From NCBI GenBank assembly GCA_964648365.1, contig CAZYLK010000126.1, forward strand, positions 1 to 18,090: a DNA stretch of 18,090 nucleotides. Direction: 5' to 3'. The DNA comes from SURF-32 sp964648365. GTDB taxonomy: Bacteria > Planctomycetota > Phycisphaerae > UBA1845. The stretch's first letter is position 1. Each line of letters opens with the position of its first letter. Of this stretch, positions 1 to 5,384 are shown in pieces. The translations under genes were made by a program, and so were the position numbers. Under the pieces are notes generated by a model. That model made no database searches. It was not told where the DNA came from and saw only the letters and a list, made by a program, of their open reading frames with translations.

Positions 1-567
1 AGGGGCCGGCGGCCCCTCCTTCTGAGAAACTCTGAGAGATATCTGAGAGTCCGACCCACCGGTCGGGGTTGCGCGCACGGCTGGTCGGGGTTGCGCGCAC
101 GGCTGGTCGGGGTTGCGCGCCAACCCCGACTCGCCGGTCGGGGTCCAACCATGACCCGCCGGTCGGTGTTGAGCCTCGACCGCCCGGTCGGGGCTTTGGT
201 GCAACCCCGACCCGCCAGTCGGGGTTGTGGCGGCCCATGTCGGCCGGAGTCCGATGAGGCTGTAGCTGTTGCAGACCCGTCCGCCGGCGCGCTGGACGGT
301 AAGGATGCCGGCCGCCTCGGCCTGCCTGACTCCTCGGTCGGCGCCTCGGCCTGTCATTCCGGTCAGTTCGGCCAGCCTCGTTTTGGAGACTGTTGCGGCG
401 TCCGTGGTCGAATCAATCAGGGCGGCGATGGCGACGATGACGCGGACACCGGCGGGGCTGAGGGTGGGAAACGCGGGATGGGCAACGACGGCATACGGCA
501 TTCGGCCGAATCCGCGGCTGGGCTCGGTCGTTTCCCCCGGGGTATCGATGTTTTCAGGCGGTCTCAT
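1..567 (-). CDS. Winged-helix replication-initiator-like protein (C-terminus cut by window edge)
   Basis: Read on the minus strand from ATG at 567, the frame stays open for 189 codons to the window edge, so the gene is partial. Residues about 22-105 (beginning MPYAVVAHPAF and including SPAGVRVIVAIAAL and KTRLAELTGMTGRGADRGVRQAEAAG) look like the winged-helix domain of phage and plasmid replication initiators or DnaD-like proteins: an HTH recognition unit followed by a basic wing (ILTVQRAGGRVCNSYSL). After residue 110 the protein turns into low-complexity Pro/Gly/Thr text encoded by the repeat array at 61-224. No strong ribosome binding site precedes the ATG. The initiator role is an inference from fold and repeats; a phage transcription regulator is the main alternative. 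Confidence 0.6.
   Translation of the reverse strand, partial: MRPPENIDTPGETTEPSRGFGRMPYAVVAHPAFPTLSPAGVRVIVAIAALIDSTTDAATVSKTRLAELTGMTGRGADRGVRQAEAAGILTVQRAGGRVCNSYSLIGLRPTWAATTPTGGSGLHQSPDRAVEAQHRPAGHGWTPTGESGLARNPDQPCAQPRPAVRATPTGGSDSQISLRVSQKEGPPAP
21..48. repeat. Three phased TCTGAGA boxes in a lower-GC segment beside the iterons
   Basis: TCTGAGA occurs at 21-27, 31-37 and 42-48, at spacings of 10 and 11 bases, i.e. on one face of the helix. This short stretch is clearly less GC-rich than its surroundings. Next to an iteron array such a segment is a candidate DNA unwinding element. The function is inferred. Confidence 0.45.
61..224. repeat. Iteron-like array inside the initiator-like gene
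   Basis: A 22-base unit occurs 2.7 times in tandem (61-82, 83-104, 105-120). Its core GTCGGGG then recurs in both orientations: forward at 62, 84, 106, 137, 187 and 218, a one-mismatch copy at 162, and inverted as CCCCGAC at 124 and 205. Pairs at 124/137 and 205/218 form short hairpins. The 22-base period is not a multiple of three, so successive copies are read in different frames and the protein is not repeated; the repeat is conserved as DNA. Confidence 0.8.
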
Positions 568-607
568 GGCGGGGCTTATGCGCGTTTCGCGCCGAAAGGT
601 GCGGTAA

Positions 608-703
608 ACTGTCGCTCGCCGGTCGCGCACTTTGCGGTTTTCTCCGGGAAAAACGGCAGAAAACCGCGCTTCGACTGTCGCTCGACGGTCGTTTCGCTGG
701 TCG
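608..703 (-). promoter_or_regulatory. Conserved leader, copy A (upstream of the initiator-like gene)
   Basis: This noncoding segment resembles 3898-3990 in the same orientation (41 of 53 bases identical over 608-660 against 3898-3950). It contains a perfect 9-bp inverted repeat, GCGGTTTTC (634-642) with GAAAACCGC (659-667). On either side lies a motif of the form GACC-n-GCGAnnGACAG on the minus strand (about 610-626 and 675-690). It starts 41 bases upstream of the ATG at 567. Its placement suggests an operator/promoter region; no clear -10/-35 pair was found. Confidence 0.55.
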
Positions 704-777
704 GGCGGGGCAGAAAACCACCCGGCGCCGCGACGGGCATACGGCCCGCCGCGGTCGCCGAGTAGCGAGACCGTCTG

Positions 778-1221
778 TTATGCAGACCCCTCAGCGGGGG
801 CGTGGTGAATCTCGGCGTCTGCCACGGTGGCGTCCTGGCTGATGGGCGCGGTGTCCGGGTCACCAAGCTCGGCCAAGATCCCGTCGATGGCGCTGTCTTG
901 CGTCGCGCGGCTGATGATGCACTTGAGATACCGCTCGCGCGGCTTCACGACCTCGACGATCGTCAGTTTGTTGTCGTCATTGTCTGCGACCGTGACGCCG
1001 GTTCCGGTCAAGGCCGTGTAGCTGTCTGCGTCGCCGTCATCGCTGCTGGTGTGAACCGCGATGGACTGGGCGCCGCCCGACGTGATCGCGCCCCAAAGCA
1101 CGACGAACCTGCACGTCCGAAACCCCTTGGTGTCAACGCCAATCGATGGCGTGATCGTGGTTTGACCAGCCGCGACCGCGTTGCTGTGTCGGACCGTTTT
1201 CACCCTCTGAGTTAATGTCAT
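778..1221 (-). CDS. Putative phage virion structural protein (head decoration/completion type)
   Basis: A 147-aa protein immediately downstream of the capsid gene (46 bases apart). The text is a beta-rich sequence of the kind seen in small tailed-phage structural proteins: an opening TTITPSIGVDTKGFRTCRFVV, a middle with HTSSDDGDADSYTALTGTGVTVADNDDNKL, and a late VVKPRERYLKCIISRATQDSAIDGILAELG. This pattern (strand, Asp-rich loop, arginine-containing strand, closing helix) is known from hypothetical virion proteins found next to HK97 capsids. A GGAG motif sits 8 bases before the ATG. The exact role in the particle cannot be told from sequence alone. Confidence 0.65.
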   Translation of the reverse strand: MTLTQRVKTVRHSNAVAAGQTTITPSIGVDTKGFRTCRFVVLWGAITSGGAQSIAVHTSSDDGDADSYTALTGTGVTVADNDDNKLTIVEVVKPRERYLKCIISRATQDSAIDGILAELGDPDTAPISQDATVADAEIHHAPAEGSA

Positions 1222-1267
1222 ATCATTGACTCCGTTCTATGCACCTATGAAATCATCCCGTCAGAAC

Positions 1268-2569
1268 CTATGAGGTACTGTCAGTGATGCCCGACATCAC
1301 GCAGAAAAGGGACGGCCGCGGATGGGCAACGTCGGCGCGGAGCGCGGCGACGACGCCACGGGTGTACGTCTGCCGATCGGGCGGCAGGATGAACACGCGG
1401 AACGCCGTCCGCATCCCGACGAGGATTTCAGAGAAGTTTCCCAGGACCGCGTAGCTCTCGTCGCCGCCGGCGCCCTCGGTGTTGGAAACCGAAGTCGTCC
1501 AGTATTTCGCCAGGGCGGCGACCCAGGGCGACAGTTGCAACGGCTGGCCCTCGCCGTCTTTGAAACGGTCGAACTGCCCGCCGGTCCGCGGCGACGCCAC
1601 CATTGAAAATGGCGGCATCGCGTTGGCCGTGTACAGTTTCCCGACCGCGATCGAGAAATCGTCATGATTCGGTTCGCCGACGGACGTCACCGTCTGCACC
1701 CCGGCGACGTTGCGGATCCCGAGCGGTTCCCGTGCGTCCCCGAGGCCCTGGCCGGCCAGAATGCCGGCGTCGAGTTGGAGCGCAAGTTGCGCCGCCAATT
1801 CGGCCTCGATGAGCTGCGAGCCGTTGACGCAGTCCTCCAACCATTCCTGACTCACGACCAAGTTGCACCGGAGCGTCCGGGCCTTGAGGCGAGCGCTACC
1901 GAATTGCATGTCGGAATCGTCGACCGTTTGCCCCTCGGCTGCCCAAGTCGCCGTCGGTGAGGTGGAAACCAGACCGACGGTCATTTCTTCCGTGGTCATA
2001 GGAACGGTGCGGACCCCGGCCGCGTTGCAAACGGACCGCGCGCGAATGGCGTTGAGGATCCCCAATGACGCGGCGCCCGCGATCGCGAAGCCGCCGGAAA
2101 CGTCGAGGCTGCCCAGCACGGCGCGGGACTCCTCAGCGCCGCGCCAATTGTTGGTAATCGCGCCGCGGATGCACTCGCCAACACTGAAGCGCGAGGGGTG
2201 CGGTTGGTCGGCGGGACGATCCTCGTCGAGCGTGATCGGCTCATCGCCGGCGAACGTGCGGATTTCCGCGCCGGATTTGTCCACGTATCGGGTCGAACCG
2301 GCGCGGGCCCGGCGCATCGTCGGCGGGGCGTGGTCGACGTCTCCGCGGCCGATGTCAGAGTTGCGGGCGTCGGCGGGGGCGTCCAGTTCGTCCGCCGCCT
2401 GACGGCAGGAGATGTCGCGCGAGAGCGACTTATATTCGCCGTCGAGCCGATCCCATTCGGCGTCGTCGGCGTCGGTCCACTGGTAGTCCTTTTTCTTGTT
2501 CCGGTCGCGGACAAGGCACATCTGGCGGTGTACCTCCGCCCTTTTTTCTCGTAGTTGCGAGAGCGTCAT
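1268..2569 (-). CDS. HK97-family phage major capsid protein
   Basis: A 433-aa protein with the layout of HK97-type capsid proteins. Residues 1-60 (LREKRAEVHRQMCLVRDRN, then WDRLDGEYKSLSRDI) form a charged coiled coil like the scaffolding delta domain. A disordered linker follows, then the fold from about residue 150, with ASLGILNAIRARSVCNAAGVRTVPM, WAAEGQTVDDSDMQFG and LVVSQEWLEDCVNGSQLIEAELAAQLALQLDAGILAGQG, all typical of the N-arm, E-loop and spine-helix regions. The late segment contains AVLGNFSEILVGMRTAFRVFI, the usual closing beta sheet. AAAGGAA lies 6 bases before the ATG. The maturation protease, portal and terminase that usually sit upstream of this gene are not there. Confidence 0.93.
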   Translation of the reverse strand: MTLSQLREKRAEVHRQMCLVRDRNKKKDYQWTDADDAEWDRLDGEYKSLSRDISCRQAADELDAPADARNSDIGRGDVDHAPPTMRRARAGSTRYVDKSGAEIRTFAGDEPITLDEDRPADQPHPSRFSVGECIRGAITNNWRGAEESRAVLGSLDVSGGFAIAGAASLGILNAIRARSVCNAAGVRTVPMTTEEMTVGLVSTSPTATWAAEGQTVDDSDMQFGSARLKARTLRCNLVVSQEWLEDCVNGSQLIEAELAAQLALQLDAGILAGQGLGDAREPLGIRNVAGVQTVTSVGEPNHDDFSIAVGKLYTANAMPPFSMVASPRTGGQFDRFKDGEGQPLQLSPWVAALAKYWTTSVSNTEGAGGDESYAVLGNFSEILVGMRTAFRVFILPPDRQTYTRGVVAALRADVAHPRPSLFCVMSGITDSTS

Positions 2570-2616
2570 CTTAGATTCCTTTCTCGGGGGGGATTCCGTT
2601 CAGGCGGTCGGTTTTG

Positions 2617-3189
2617 TCAGTCAGGCAGGTCCACAGGGGCAGGGCCGGCGCAGCCGTTCCCGGCGAGCGTCTGCTCGCGCAGGGCCGCCAGTTCGGCGCG
2701 GCGCTCGTCGCCAAGCTGCTTTGACCAGAGCGTTTCGCGATGCAGCGTGTCCACGTCGTTGCTGACCAGTTCATTGACCAGCCAGTCCGCGACGTCGCCG
2801 CCGTAGCACAGCAGCGTCTCGGTGGCGCTGATATTCACGCGGATATCCGGCGTCACGCCCTGGCGGCGAAGGTGGACGTCGACGCGCCAGTCCACGTCCG
2901 CCGGCTCGCGGCCCAGATCGCGACAAACGACGGCCGTCAGTTGATCCCGCGTGTACACGTTGCGGATCCGGGGTGCGCGGCCGCGTCGGAACCGATACGG
3001 CGGCTGGACCTGCTCGCCGGCCGCGGCGTCGGCGGTTTCGCGCCCGGCGTCCCAGGCTTCGAGCGTTGCCGGTTTCCAGGTCATCGGCCGCGTCGTGTCG
3101 GGCGGCGGCAGATGGCCGAGTTCGACCTTGCGGAAAACGGTCCGCCGGCTGATTTCATAGCGGTGCGCGACTTGTTCAACATTCAGCAT
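2617..3189 (-). CDS. Phage protein with N-terminal HTH (MerR/excisionase-like)
   Basis: A 190-aa protein. Residues 1-60 (MLNVEQVAHRYEISRRTVFRKV, then PPPDTTRPMTWKPATLEAWD) form a MerR-type winged HTH as in AlpA or phage DNA-packaging Nu1-like proteins. The rest is unfamiliar: a middle region with YTRDQLTAVVCRDLGREPADVDWRVDVHLRR and a helical end (SKQLGDERRAELAALREQ). The gene has its own promoter at 3229-3256 and a GGAGA ribosome site 6 bases before the ATG, and it directly precedes the capsid gene (47 bases). The position next to the capsid makes a small-terminase-like or regulatory role possible, but neither is shown by the sequence. Confidence 0.7.
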   Translation of the reverse strand: MLNVEQVAHRYEISRRTVFRKVELGHLPPPDTTRPMTWKPATLEAWDAGRETADAAAGEQVQPPYRFRRGRAPRIRNVYTRDQLTAVVCRDLGREPADVDWRVDVHLRRQGVTPDIRVNISATETLLCYGGDVADWLVNELVSNDVDTLHRETLWSKQLGDERRAELAALREQTLAGNGCAGPAPVDLPD

Positions 3190-3228
3190 GAGGGGTCTCC
3201 AGGCGACGAAATTGCCGCGGTTGCCCGG

Positions 3229-3256
3229 ATCGTAGCCGGTCCTGTGAAAGTGTCAA
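3229..3256 (-). promoter_or_regulatory. Sigma-70-type promoter for the 2617-3189 gene and probably the capsid gene
   Basis: On the minus strand there is a perfect TTGACA (-35, 3251-3256), a 16-base spacer, and TACGAT (-10, 3229-3234, four of six consensus bases). Transcription would start near 3222, giving a leader of about 33 bases that includes the GGAGA ribosome site of the gene starting at 3189. Confidence 0.6.
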
Positions 3257-3360
3257 CAGCATGAACGGCACTATCCGGGATTCGCGGCGCCCCGTGCGGT
3301 CCTCCGTCGCGCGAAGGCCGCTGGCGCGTTCAATAAGCTGGAAAACGCCGGTCGCGGGGC

Positions 3361-3420
3361 GGTGCGGTTGGGTGCGGTTCCGTGCGGCTTGCGGCGCTTT
3401 TGTGCCAGTTCGTGCCAAGT
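3361..3420. repeat. Six 10-base units in exact tandem register
   Basis: The 60 bases divide into six consecutive decamers that follow NGTGC(C/G)nnTT with drift: GGTGCGGTTG, GGTGCGGTTC, CGTGCGGCTT, GCGGCGCTTT, TGTGCCAGTT, CGTGCCAAGT. A TT step recurs every 10 bases. The array lies in the noncoding gap between the AlpA-like gene and the promoter at 3229-3256. Confidence 0.65.
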
Positions 3421-3427
3421 CTGGCCC

Positions 3428-3679
3428 TCACGCCTGCGCCGCCCGCGACCGCGGCCGGCCGATCGCCGCCCTAGCCTCGAAAACCTGCCGATTCGGCGCG
3501 CCCCAGGCGATCCATCGCTCGATGTCGTCCCGCCGAAACCGCACGCAACGCGCGATCCTCACCGGGGCCGGCGTGCGTCCGGCGGCAAGCATGCCCTCGA
3601 CGGTCCGGCGGCTGACGCACAATTCGCGGGCCAGTTCCTCGATCGTCAGCAGCATCGGTGGCGCGGCTGGGGCGCTCAT
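3428..3679 (-). CDS. AlpA/excisionase-type HTH protein
   Basis: An 83-aa protein consisting almost entirely of an HTH_17/MerR-like DNA-binding domain: MLLTIEELARELCVSRRTVEGML, then PAPVRIARCVRFRRDDIERWIAWG. This is the standard form of AlpA regulators and excisionases. The start at 3679 is chosen over the open frame reaching 3880 because GGAGGG lies 7 bases upstream of it and because the ATG overlaps the stop of the 60-aa gene (ATGA), which is the mark of translational coupling. The longer frame only adds arginine-rich text antisense in style. Likely role: directionality factor or activator of the element; which of the two is not decidable here. Confidence 0.85.
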   Translation of the reverse strand: MSAPAAPPMLLTIEELARELCVSRRTVEGMLAAGRTPAPVRIARCVRFRRDDIERWIAWGAPNRQVFEARAAIGRPRSRAAQA

Positions 3680-3858
3680 CGGCCGGCCCTCCGCCTGTTG
3701 GATTGTCGGCGCGCCGTCCGCTGGGGGCGGCGGCGGGCGGATCGGCGATCCAGTTCGCGACGGAGAATGACGACGGTTGTGTCGTCGGCGCCGAAGAATC
3801 GCTCGGTGGCAGCGATTGCGCGGCGCAAGTCCTCGATGGGAAGTTCGCTCAGCAACAT
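3676..3858 (-). CDS. Small phage protein coupled to the AlpA-like gene
   Basis: A 60-aa protein: an N-terminal amphipathic stretch (MLLSELPIEDLRRAIAATERFFG, then TTVVILRRELDRR) and a very basic tail. Its TGA overlaps the ATG of the AlpA-like gene by four bases. It is the first gene after the conserved leader copy B. No family recognised. The coupled overlap and leader make it a real gene despite its size; codon usage in the arginine-rich tail leaves some doubt. Confidence 0.6.
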   Translation of the reverse strand: MLLSELPIEDLRRAIAATERFFGADDTTVVILRRELDRRSARRRPQRTARRQSNRRRAGR

Positions 3859-3897
3859 GGCCCCAGCATGCGCACGGCACGCTGACCCGTGGGGCAG

Positions 3898-3990
3898 ACT
3901 GTCACTCGCTGGTCGCGCGACTGGCAGTTTTCATCGGGAAAACCGGCGAAAAAAAAGTTTCGCCTGTCGTTCGCTGGTCACTCGCTGGTC
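3898..3990 (-). promoter_or_regulatory. Conserved leader, copy B (upstream of the 60-aa/AlpA-like gene pair)
   Basis: This is the partner of 608-703 in the same orientation. It begins 40 bases upstream of the ATG at 3858, against 41 bases for copy A. It contains the same flanking motifs (minus strand GACCAGCGAGTGACAG, and GACCAGCGAACGACAG further upstream) around an A/T-rich core with a hairpin, GGCGAAA (3945-3951) with TTTCGCC (3958-3964). The segment fills the gap after the 244-aa gene and overlaps its last few codons. Read as a shared operator/promoter; that function is an inference. Confidence 0.55.
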
Positions 3991-4712
3991 GCCATTGGGC
4001 TGTCGAAAACGGCGCGGATGTCGCCGAACCGGTAGAGGTATTTTGCCTCCCGCGGTTTCCGGTCCGCGACTTCCGTCCAGCCGTCGTAGTGCGTCGCCCG
4101 CCAGCGTTTGGTCCTGGCCCGTACGGCGTCGATGGAAAGCCCGAAGATCGTCGCAAGCTGGGCGTCGCTGACGTGCATGTCGTCAGGCGGCCGCGGGCTG
4201 CGGGGGTTGGCGGCCTGTTCGTTCATGGCCGGGGCATCGCCCGCCGTCGCCAGCAGGGTCAGTTCGACCTTGATCGCCGGCCACGCCTCGACGAATCCGG
4301 CCGGGCCGTCCCCGGAGTGCCCCAGATGATGGTCGACCAGCAGCACGCCACGGGGATCCCCGCCGCGCCGGCTGACGGCCTCAACTACGGCCGGAATCAT
4401 GTCCCTGATCTCGCGGCGCAGGTTGCGGCGCCGAAGCTGATGCACGCCGCGGCCTGGGCGAAACGGAATGGTCGGCCCGGTTTGGACGCTGACGACGTCG
4501 CCGGGCCCGCGCTCCACCTGGTCCAGCGTGCGGCACGTGGCGATATGCCCGTCTACGAGCATGACGAAACGGCGCAGGACGTCATGGTCTGAGATCGGCC
4601 CGACCGCTGGGGCCTCAGCGTCCCGCGGGCCTGCTTGCTCGAGATCGACGTCGATGATCTCGCCCGCGAGGGTTTTCGGCTGGGGTGTCCACGGTTTCGC
4701 GTGGTTCGGCAT
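3978..4712 (-). CDS. Phage protein of unknown function with HTH-like C-terminus
   Basis: A 244-aa protein, the first gene inside the right end of the element. A GGAGA motif lies 7 bases before the ATG. Residues 40-135 include DHDVLRRFVMLVDGHIATCR and a basic GRGVHQLRRRNLRREIRDMIPAVVEAVSR; a long central loop follows. The last 70 residues (VSDAQLATIFGLSIDAVRARTKRW, then REAKYLYRFGDIRAVF) look like a sigma/excisionase-style HTH with a wing. No family could be named. Because it is the most att-proximal gene, a regulator or accessory protein would fit, but this is a guess from position only. Confidence 0.6.
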   Translation of the reverse strand: MPNHAKPWTPQPKTLAGEIIDVDLEQAGPRDAEAPAVGPISDHDVLRRFVMLVDGHIATCRTLDQVERGPGDVVSVQTGPTIPFRPGRGVHQLRRRNLRREIRDMIPAVVEAVSRRGGDPRGVLLVDHHLGHSGDGPAGFVEAWPAIKVELTLLATAGDAPAMNEQAANPRSPRPPDDMHVSDAQLATIFGLSIDAVRARTKRWRATHYDGWTEVADRKPREAKYLYRFGDIRAVFDSPMATSE

Positions 4713-4813
4713 GTCACAGTCTCCGGCGGGTCAGCCGTCCCGGCCGCGCGCGACTGTGAACGCGTCGGCCAGGGCGGCGCAAGCGGGGGATCAATCCCGC
4801 CGTCCCACGTGGC

Positions 4814-4819
4814 ATTCTA
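4814..4819 (-). promoter_or_regulatory. Possible -10 box for the 3978-4712 gene
   Basis: TAGAAT on the minus strand matches five of six bases of the -10 consensus and lies about 100 bases upstream of the gene. The matching -35 region (TTCGCG at 18-base spacing) is poor, so this is a weak call. Confidence 0.3.
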
Positions 4820-4873
4820 TGTCTTGCGGACGATCGCCGCGAACCCCCGTTGCCAAGGGGCGCTCGGCGGACC

Positions 4874-4895
4874 GGTGTGTAAGCTGGTGTGTAAG
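4874..4895. repeat. Direct repeat near the attachment site (possible integrase arm sites)
   Basis: GGTGTGTAAG occurs at 4874-4883 and again at 4886-4895, a 12-base period, about 55 bases inside the tRNA fragment. Tyrosine integrases use short direct arm-type sites next to the core site; the location and layout fit, the function is inferred. Confidence 0.4.
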
Positions 4896-4949
4896 GCGAT
4901 TTCAGTCATAGCGGGAAAGTGTTGCAATTGCATGGCTTACGTTCTTTGG

Positions 4950-4999
4950 GCAGCGGTTTTGTAAACCGCAGGTTGTCGGTTCGAGTCCGACCGGTGGCT
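4950..4999 (+). pseudogene. 3' fragment of tRNA-Thr(UGU), integration scar
   Basis: The segment contains an anticodon arm GCGGT-TTTGTAA-ACCGC (4953-4969, anticodon TGT at 4960-4962), a variable loop, a T arm GTCGG-TTCGAGT-CCGAC (4975-4991), and the 3' acceptor strand CGGTGGC with discriminator T (4992-4999). The 5' acceptor strand (it would be GCCACCG) and D arm are missing from the bases upstream, which belong to the element. This is the displaced 3' end left when an element integrates at a tRNA anticodon/T-arm region; the functional copy should lie at the other end of the element, left of the window. Confidence 0.85.
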
Positions 5000-5384
5000 T
5001 GGATTTCCTGGGGCCGTCAGCAGCCAACATCGAGTGACGCAAGTCGTCAGCATTACCGGGGTTAGCGTCGCGCCCCGGGCCTTCCGCGCCTGTGATTTCT
5101 GCGTCAGACTACGACTGTCGCCGACAGCCGCCGAAACCCGCTTCCGTATGTCCGAGGATATGCTGGAGGATTTATCAGAACCGTCGGCCTCGACCGCCGC
5201 GGTGGTTCTTTCCCCGCAGACATGCGCGATCGGCGCCGCGGGCGTCAGCGGCGCAGGCCGCGTGTGGCCGCGTGTCGCTGCGATGCCGCCACGGTGATGA
5301 AGGCGCGGCCGCAATCGTGAGGCCCCGGGCGGAATCCGCAAAATCGGTCAAGCATCGTCGGACGAGTCCGGCCATACTCCCGGC
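5000..5384. other. Intergenic stretch without a recognised gene
   Basis: Nothing convincing was found between the tRNA fragment and the AraC-type gene. Open frames on both strands lack ribosome sites and familiar protein text. Confidence 0.6.

Larger units (their letters stand above)
1..4999. mobile_element. Right-hand part of an integrated prophage or phage satellite
   Basis: All recognisable genes from the left edge to 4712 are on the minus strand and are of phage type: an HK97-fold capsid protein, a virion-like small protein, two or three HTH proteins including an AlpA/excisionase type, and a replication-initiator-like gene. The block stops just before a 3' fragment of tRNA-Thr at 4950-4999, the expected scar when an element integrates into a tRNA gene. 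Ordinary chromosomal genes begin to the right. The left end, and with it any integrase and the restored tRNA, lies outside the window. Whether this is a whole phage or a capsid-carrying satellite cannot be decided from this part. Confidence 0.8.

Noticed and set aside
91..765. 224-codon plus-strand frame at the left end
   Set aside because: Antisense to the winged-helix gene, which has convincing protein text; this frame merely reads the repeat array and noncoding leader.
3176..3418. 80-codon minus-strand frame between the AlpA-like gene and the 2617-3189 gene
   Set aside because: It covers the promoter at 3229-3256 and the decamer array, overlaps the next start, and has no ribosome site or family resemblance.
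4776..4808. A second tRNA-like 3' end (GCGGG, loop, CCCGC, CGTCCCA)
   Set aside because: The T loop lacks TTCGA, no matching 5' acceptor strand (TGGGACG) or anticodon arm stands at the right distance, so it is only a short hairpin.
4937..5341. Minus-strand frame ending in a HRSDSNRQPAVYKTAA-like sequence
   Set aside because: That peptide is the well-known conceptual translation of the reverse strand of a tRNA T arm; it reflects the tRNA-Thr fragment, not a protein.
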